64,000 nt of DNA from WTFV01 sp965200895 (GTDB lineage Bacteria; Acidobacteriota; Vicinamibacteria; Vicinamibacterales; UBA8438). The position numbers were made by a program, and so were the translations under genes. Position 1 is the first letter of the stretch. Every line of letters starts with the position of its first letter. The notes beneath the pieces are model-generated. The model had not been told where the DNA came from, did no database searches, and worked only from the letters and a program-made list of their open reading frames with translations. Shown here in pieces: positions 59,027 to 64,000 of the stretch. The stretch spans positions 1 to 64,000 of the forward strand of contig CBDAVM010000002.1 in NCBI GenBank assembly GCA_965200895.1, read 5' to 3'.

Positions 59027-61670
59027 TCAATTGGCGAAGTCCGATGCGCCTTCGGCGGCCAGCAGGCCCTGCGCGCGCGCGCAGCGGACGGCGTCCAGCC
59101 GGCCGCGCGCCTTCAGCTTGCGGTAGAGGTTCTTCAGGTGGTAGCGGACGCCGTCCTCGGAGACACCCATGCTGCGGGCGATCTCCTTGTTCCGCAGGTT
59201 CCCTTCCAGCGCCGCGAGCACGGTCATTTCCCGTTTGGAAAGGACCGCTGCGCCCGACGCGGCCGGGTTCACGTGCGGCGCCATGGCGTCGGCGACCTTG
59301 CGGATCGCCGGATCGCCGGCCGTCGCCCGCAGCTCCTCCAGCACGGGGTGGACGAGGCGGCGGATGCGCGCCAGCGGGCGGGGATAGAACGCCGTCTGCG
59401 CCGCGCGCAGGTACTCGACGAGTCTGTCCACCGCGCGCTCCCGCCGCCCCGCGAGCTCCTCGGCGAGCAGAGCCAGGCTGAGCCCCCGCAGCCGCGTGCG
59501 CATCAACCCGCAGGCCGCGGCGGCGGCGCACGTCCGCTGGGCGAGATCGACCGCCGCGTCGAACGCGCCGGTCTCGATCAGCAGCCGGATGCGCGCACAG
59601 GACAGAACCTCCATCTCCCGCCAGGACCGGCCCTCCGGATCGGTCAGTTCGGTCACCCGGTGCGGCAGCCCGTAGTCCCGCCACGACTGCTCCGCCCGAT
59701 CGACCAGTCCGTCCGCGGCCAGGTGGAAGCAGAGCAGCGCCGGCAGGTACCGGTCCATGCCCGTGATGCCGGCGAACTCGACCCGTTCGAGCGCCTCGCC
59801 GAGGAAGTCGACGCTGCTGCCGCCCGGCCGACCGCCCCGCAATTCGGCCTCGATGGCGAGCGCCGCCGCATCGACGTCGAACCAGGACCCGCGCGCCCAC
59901 GGATAGGGGACCGGGCGCTGCTGGAAGGCCTTCTCGCGGTTGCGCTCCACGTCCAGCTCCGTCAGCAGCACATCGCAGTTGCCGGCCAGACAGGCATCGC
60001 CGTCGACGTGACGCTTCGCGACCCGCCGCGCACGGCCGTACGCAGCGGCGGCTTCCTGCACCAGCCCCTGCGCCATCGCGGCCATGCCCATATAGAGCGA
60101 CGTGAACACCTCGCCGTAGCGGGCTTCGCTCCGCTCGAAGAGCGCCCGCGCCTCCCGGCCCTGCTGTCGGCTGGCGTCGAACTCCGCCGCCTGATGGTGC
60201 ACGACGCACCGCAGGAGGCGCCACCCGCTCCGCACGTCGATTCTGCCGTCGGGGCCGGGGGAGTCGGGAAGGGAATTCTCGTCGACCCCCGTGTCGCGAA
60301 TGCCCGCCAGCAGTGTCCTGACGAACACGCTGTCGACCGCGAGTCCGATGTCGTCACCGCCTTCGCGGTCGCGCGCGAATCCGTCGGTGCGGCCACCGAC
60401 CTGACGGTACAGGGCCCGCGCCTCCACGAATCTGCCCGCCAGCGCGAGCACCACGCAACGCAGGAGCGCCAACCGGGGAAACGCATCCAGCACATCGGGC
60501 GCCAGGTACCGGTCGACCGCGAACAGACCGCATCGGTCCTTCCCGCTGCCACACGCGGAACGCGCCCTCGCGATCGAGGATCTGGCCCAGGAGTCGGCCG
60601 TCGCGCGCCTCGTTGGCATGGCGCAGCGCCGACATCAGCTCGCCGCGGCGCGCCATGACACGTGCGAGCGCCGCGTGCAGTTCCCGTTTGCGGTCGGGAT
60701 TCCGGAGCAGCGCCTGTTCCGCGCAGTAGTTCTTGATCAGCGGGTGCAGCACGCGGCGCTCGGCGCCGTGCTGCTCCACGGTCAACACGAGACCGTCGAG
60801 CACGGTGAGAGCGTTCAGCCGGCGTCGGGCCTCGTCCGATCCCAGGACCTCGTCCACGCCCGTGTCCAGATCATCGAAGACCGCCAGGTCGAGAAGCACC
60901 GCGAGGTCCTGTTCCGTCAGATCCCGCAGCAGCCGCACGCCGACGAAGTTGGCGGTGATGGGTTCGTCGCCGGTGATGATCAGCCCGGGCTCGACCGAGC
61001 GCATGGTGCGGCAGATGCGCAGCGCCACGGGCCACCCGCCCGTCCGCTCCAGGACCGTCGCAAGGTCCCCCCGCGACAGCTCGCCGCCGAAGAACTGCGC
61101 CACCTCGTACCGCGTGAACCGCAGGTCGTCCGCGCGAACGAGTTCCGCCTGCCCCGCGAGGATGGCGGCACTCAGGTCCAACCCCGGATTGGCCCGCATC
61201 GCCAGCCCGACGCGAAGACTCGCGGGGGCGGCCCGCAACAGCAGTTCGAGAAAGGGGACCGCCTCGTGCGGCAGCCGCTCCATATCGTCCAGCACCAGCA
61301 GGCAGGGCGCCGGGTGTCCTTCTATCGCGTGCGCCAGCAGCGCGACCGCCTGTGGCGCAGCGCGCCACGCGGCGGCGTCAGGCGGCGCCGGCAACTCGAG
61401 TCCCGCGCATTCGAAGGCGTAGGCGAGATAGGCCGCCAGACGGTCCGGCTCGTCGTCGACGTCCACCGTCATCCACGCGGCGAGGACTCCGCGCTCCCGC
61501 TGGCGCCTGACGACATCGGCCAGCAGGGCCGTCTTGCCGAACCCGCCCGGCGCTCTCAGCACCGCGAGGCGCCGCTGCACAAGCATCTGCTCAATCCGCC
61601 GCTCGAGCGCGGGGCGGTGAAAATAGCCGTCGATCGGAGCCGGCGGCGTGGCCTTGGCCTTCAACAACAT
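59027..61670 (-). pseudogene. MalT-like LuxR-family ATP-dependent regulator, interrupted by a frameshift
   Basis: The first part (ATG 61670) has the STAND NTPase start APIDGYFHRPALERRIEQ, the Walker A LRAPGGFGKTALLADVV and LLVLDDMERLP. Around 60540-60560 the protein sequence continues in the +1 frame (KDRCGLFAVDRYLAPDVLDAFPRLALLRC) with helical repeats. It ends in a LuxR helix-turn-helix (LSKREMTVLAALEGNLRNKEIARSMGVSEDGVRYHLKNLYRKL). The total length, 2,644 bases, is one more than a multiple of three, as expected for a single extra base. If the shift is real, the DNA-binding half is not made with the ATPase. It could also be a sequencing error. An ATG at 61694 is an alternative start. Confidence 0.8.
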
Positions 61671-61694
61671 GACCGGTGAAGCTGTCGTCGTCAT

Positions 61695-62144
61695 GCCGGG
61701 CGATGCCTTTGATTTCGAACCGTCCACCCGTCGGGGGCGGGGCACGCCCGTCCCCGGAAGCGCGACCATGCCGTTGATCTTCACAGTTGTCGTCGCGCCT
61801 GTCCAGTGCGTCGCATGGCGATTCGTGAACGGATCGATGAAATACGTGACACAATTCACGAAGCGTCGCGGCATGCGTTGCCGCGCACCAGCGCAGATCA
61901 GCGGGTCCTGCGGCGCCTCCTGCGCCTGCAGGACCGTTCCCGGCAACATGCGCGTTGTGGAGGATTCCCCGCCGCGCGGCGTACGCGCGCGGACGGTCAC
62001 CCTGCGAAGCGCGGTTGACGGGCGCCCTGCGTGGTGACCATCGTGCCGCTGCCGTTTGGCGACAAGCATCTGCACGAGTCGTTCACCGGCCGGCGCCGGG
62101 ATCCGGCGATGCGGCGGCGCCGGGGGGCGCCGGGGGACTGCGGG
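61695..62144. other. Divergent intergenic region between the two regulator genes
   Basis: About 450 bases separate the LuxR-type and LytTR genes and must contain both promoters. Open frames here are not supported by motifs. No direct or inverted repeat long enough for a LytTR operator was recognised by eye. Confidence 0.4.
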
Positions 62145-63950
62145 ATGACGGAACCGGGCGCGTCCGGCCGGTCGGAGACAGAGCGTCTGCGCAGAACGCC
62201 GGGCTGGTGGCGCTGGGCGTATCGTCAGGTGCTGGTCCCGCGAACGTTCGCCACCTCTGCGTTCACGGTGGCGCTGTTCGCCGTGGCGACGACCATCCTG
62301 GATCCGCTGGGCGCGTCGCGCTTCCTGACGTTCGAGGTCAGGTTGCTGTACTGGATGCTGACCGCCGCCATCGCCTTCCCGGTCTGCTACGCGACAGCCG
62401 CGGTGGCGCTCTACCTGATGCGCTTCTGCTCGCCCCTCGGTCTGGCGTCGGGCACGGGGATGGCGGTGCTGACCGAGAGCCTGGCGGCGACGACGGTGGC
62501 GCACACCCTTGCCTCCGTGTTTCTTCCCGACCGCGGCGTCGGCGGCTGGCCCTGGCTGGGTGAGTTGTTCGTGACCGTGGCGTCGGTCGTCGCGCTGAAC
62601 AAACTCTTCATCCACTACCTGGTCTTCCAGCACCTCTCCCGGTCGCCGCCGCCGGAGGAGGACGACGACGTGGACCCGCCGGCCACCCGGCTGACGCGGT
62701 TCCACGAACAGCTTCCCGACACCGTGAGCCGTGATGTCGTCCATCTCAGGATGAGAGACCACTACGTCGAGGTGCATACCACCGGCGGATCGTGTCTCGT
62801 GCTCATGCGCTTTGCGGATGCGATCGCCGAGCTCGGCACCGAAGGGATGCGGGTGCACCGCTCCTACTGGGCCGCACATCGGCATGTGGTCGGGATCGTG
62901 CGGCGCCGCGATCGCGCGCTGCTGCGGGTCACCGGCGATCATCTGCTGCCCGTGAGCCGCAGCCGCCTCGCCGCCGTGCAGGAGACCATGCGCGGGGGAT
63001 CGGACCGTGCGGCCGTCGGACGGCGCGTCGGGCTCGGGACGGAAGGACAGGATTCCGCAAGCGCCGGGGGCCGCTTGCGGAGCGGGCGTGCGTCGGACTG
63101 GTCGGCGACCGTGCGCCTGTTCACGACCGCAGGGTTGTGGCGCCTGACGTACCGCCACATGCTGGTCCCGGCAACGCTCGGGCTCGTCACCGCCATCACC
63201 GCCCTGTTCGTCCTGGTGACCTCCATCTTCGCGCCCCTGGGCACCGCGGGCCTCGGGTTCGGGACGCGTCTGGCATACTGGGCCGCCTCCGCCGCCATCG
63301 CGACGCCGGTCTGCTATTCGACCACCGTCATCAACCTCTACCTGTTGCGCTTCCGCTCGCTCATCGACATGGCGCCGGGGATGGGGGTGTCCCTGATCGT
63401 GCAGAGCCTGGTGTGCACGGCGGTCGTCCAGACCGTCGACACGCTGTTCTTTCCCGATCGCGTCGGGAGCTGGGACTGGCTGTGGGAAATCTTCCAGACC
63501 GTGGTGATCGTGGTGGCGATAGCCGTATTCTTCGTCCACCATGTCGTGCTCCAGTACGTCAGCGAGGCGCAGCCGCCGTCCGGCACCCCCGACCCGACCA
63601 CCCGGCTGACGCGGTTCCACGAACGCCTGCCCGATACCGTGAGCCGTGACGTCGTCCACCTCCGGATGAGCGACCACTACGTCGAGGTGCATACCACCGG
63701 TGGATCGTGCCTCGTGCTCACGCGTTTCGCGGACGCGATCGCCGAGCTCGGCGCCGAAGGGATGCAGGTGCACCGTTCCTTCTGGGCCGCGCATCGGCAC
63801 ATGGTCGCGACGGTGCGCGAGCGAAATCGCACGCTGCTGCGGCTCACCAACGGCCGCCTGCTGCCGGTGAGCCGCAACCGCGTCGCCGCCGTGCAGGCCG
63901 CGCTGGCCGCCGCCCACGCGCGCCGCGGCGGACCTGGATTGCCCCGTTAA
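62145..63950 (+). CDS. Tandem membrane-LytTR protein (two 4-TM plus LytTR units in one chain)
   Basis: The 601-residue protein consists of two copies of one module. Each has a WR-Y-VLVP start, about four membrane spans (first copy about residues 35-160, second about 340-460), a Pro/acidic linker and a LytTR DNA-binding domain. The domains begin TRLTRFHEQLPDTVSRDVVH and TRLTRFHERLPDTVSRDVVH and share HLRM-DHYVEVHTTGGS and VHRS-WAAHRH. The DNA repeats (62683-62985 and 63598-63900) are offset by 915 bases. LytTR domains bind direct repeats as dimers; a fused pair could act as a built-in dimer anchored in the membrane. ATG 62031 is an alternative start. Confidence 0.88.
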   Translation: MTEPGASGRSETERLRRTPGWWRWAYRQVLVPRTFATSAFTVALFAVATTILDPLGASRFLTFEVRLLYWMLTAAIAFPVCYATAAVALYLMRFCSPLGLASGTGMAVLTESLAATTVAHTLASVFLPDRGVGGWPWLGELFVTVASVVALNKLFIHYLVFQHLSRSPPPEEDDDVDPPATRLTRFHEQLPDTVSRDVVHLRMRDHYVEVHTTGGSCLVLMRFADAIAELGTEGMRVHRSYWAAHRHVVGIVRRRDRALLRVTGDHLLPVSRSRLAAVQETMRGGSDRAAVGRRVGLGTEGQDSASAGGRLRSGRASDWSATVRLFTTAGLWRLTYRHMLVPATLGLVTAITALFVLVTSIFAPLGTAGLGFGTRLAYWAASAAIATPVCYSTTVINLYLLRFRSLIDMAPGMGVSLIVQSLVCTAVVQTVDTLFFPDRVGSWDWLWEIFQTVVIVVAIAVFFVHHVVLQYVSEAQPPSGTPDPTTRLTRFHERLPDTVSRDVVHLRMSDHYVEVHTTGGSCLVLTRFADAIAELGAEGMQVHRSFWAAHRHMVATVRERNRTLLRLTNGRLLPVSRNRVAAVQAALAAAHARRGGPGLPR

Positions 63951-64000
63951 CCGGGCGATGACCACGGCCCGCGACGTGTCGCGTTATCATTTGTCCATGA

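Noticed and set aside
60354..63965. A single 1,203-codon minus-strand protein
   Set aside because: Only the part from 61694 down has conserved (STAND ATPase) sequence. The rest is antisense to the tandem LytTR gene.

Overview
The window is 64 kb of very GC-rich bacterial chromosome with densely packed genes on both strands. No rRNA, tRNA or CRISPR array was recognised. The gene mix is a TonB-dependent receptor, a DUF1343/NamZ muramidase, Tat-exported enolase-superfamily and epoxide-hydrolase-like proteins, a secreted cytochrome with a copper-monooxygenase-like fold, DUF547 and DUF4159 proteins, an SSS transporter with a DUF3311 partner and a membrane LytTR protein. With the base composition, this suggests an Acidobacteriota-like organism (Vicinamibacteria type) or a relative. 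That placement is inference; there is no marker gene to prove it.

Layout. 1-4.35 kb (minus): a compact group ending in a Dam-type methylase and a PD-(D/E)XK nuclease (probable restriction-modification pair), then NamZ, an SRPBCC protein and an edge-truncated FAD oxidoreductase. 4.7-13.0 kb (plus): acyl-CoA dehydrogenase, CaiB CoA-transferase, MaoC hydratase, MmgE/PrpD and a CitE-like lyase. This is the gene set of the itaconate (Ict-Ich-Ccl) route. It is split by decayed AAA/DUF4276 sequence and a 2,420-bp insertion sequence. 13.2-22.4 kb (minus): radical SAM HemN-like protein, M1 peptidase, TonB receptor and Kelch/PQQ double propeller, with a 15-bp Fur-box-like palindrome in front. 22.8-36 kb: transporter, glycosyltransferase, DUF547 lipoprotein, enolase, mandelate-racemase-like enzyme, DUF4159, TPR and cytochrome genes. 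36.2-44.2 kb (minus): small secreted proteins, a methyltransferase and a partial copy of it, an alpha/beta hydrolase, a secreted LON-domain protein and RecQ. 44.4-48.9 kb (plus): an RsbU/RsbV/RsbW partner-switching set with a duplicated, partly decayed module. 49-57.2 kb (minus): LOG protein, a GPP34-P450 fusion, and a lipid-modification gene reading hydroxylase, methyltransferase, desaturase in one polypeptide, split by the second IS copy. 57.3-64 kb: patatin phospholipase, a frameshifted MalT-like LuxR regulator, and a divergent protein made of two fused membrane-LytTR units.

Most notable. The two IS copies differ by one visible base, have 9-bp target duplications, and encode an IS4/Tn5-type DDE transposase whose N-terminal half is a DUF4338 (DruA, Druantia) domain. 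The reading frame is broken at the same place in both copies. The other leading points are the tri-domain lipid protein with two compensating frameshifts around its methyltransferase, the GPP34-cytochrome P450 fusion, and the duplicated membrane-LytTR regulator.
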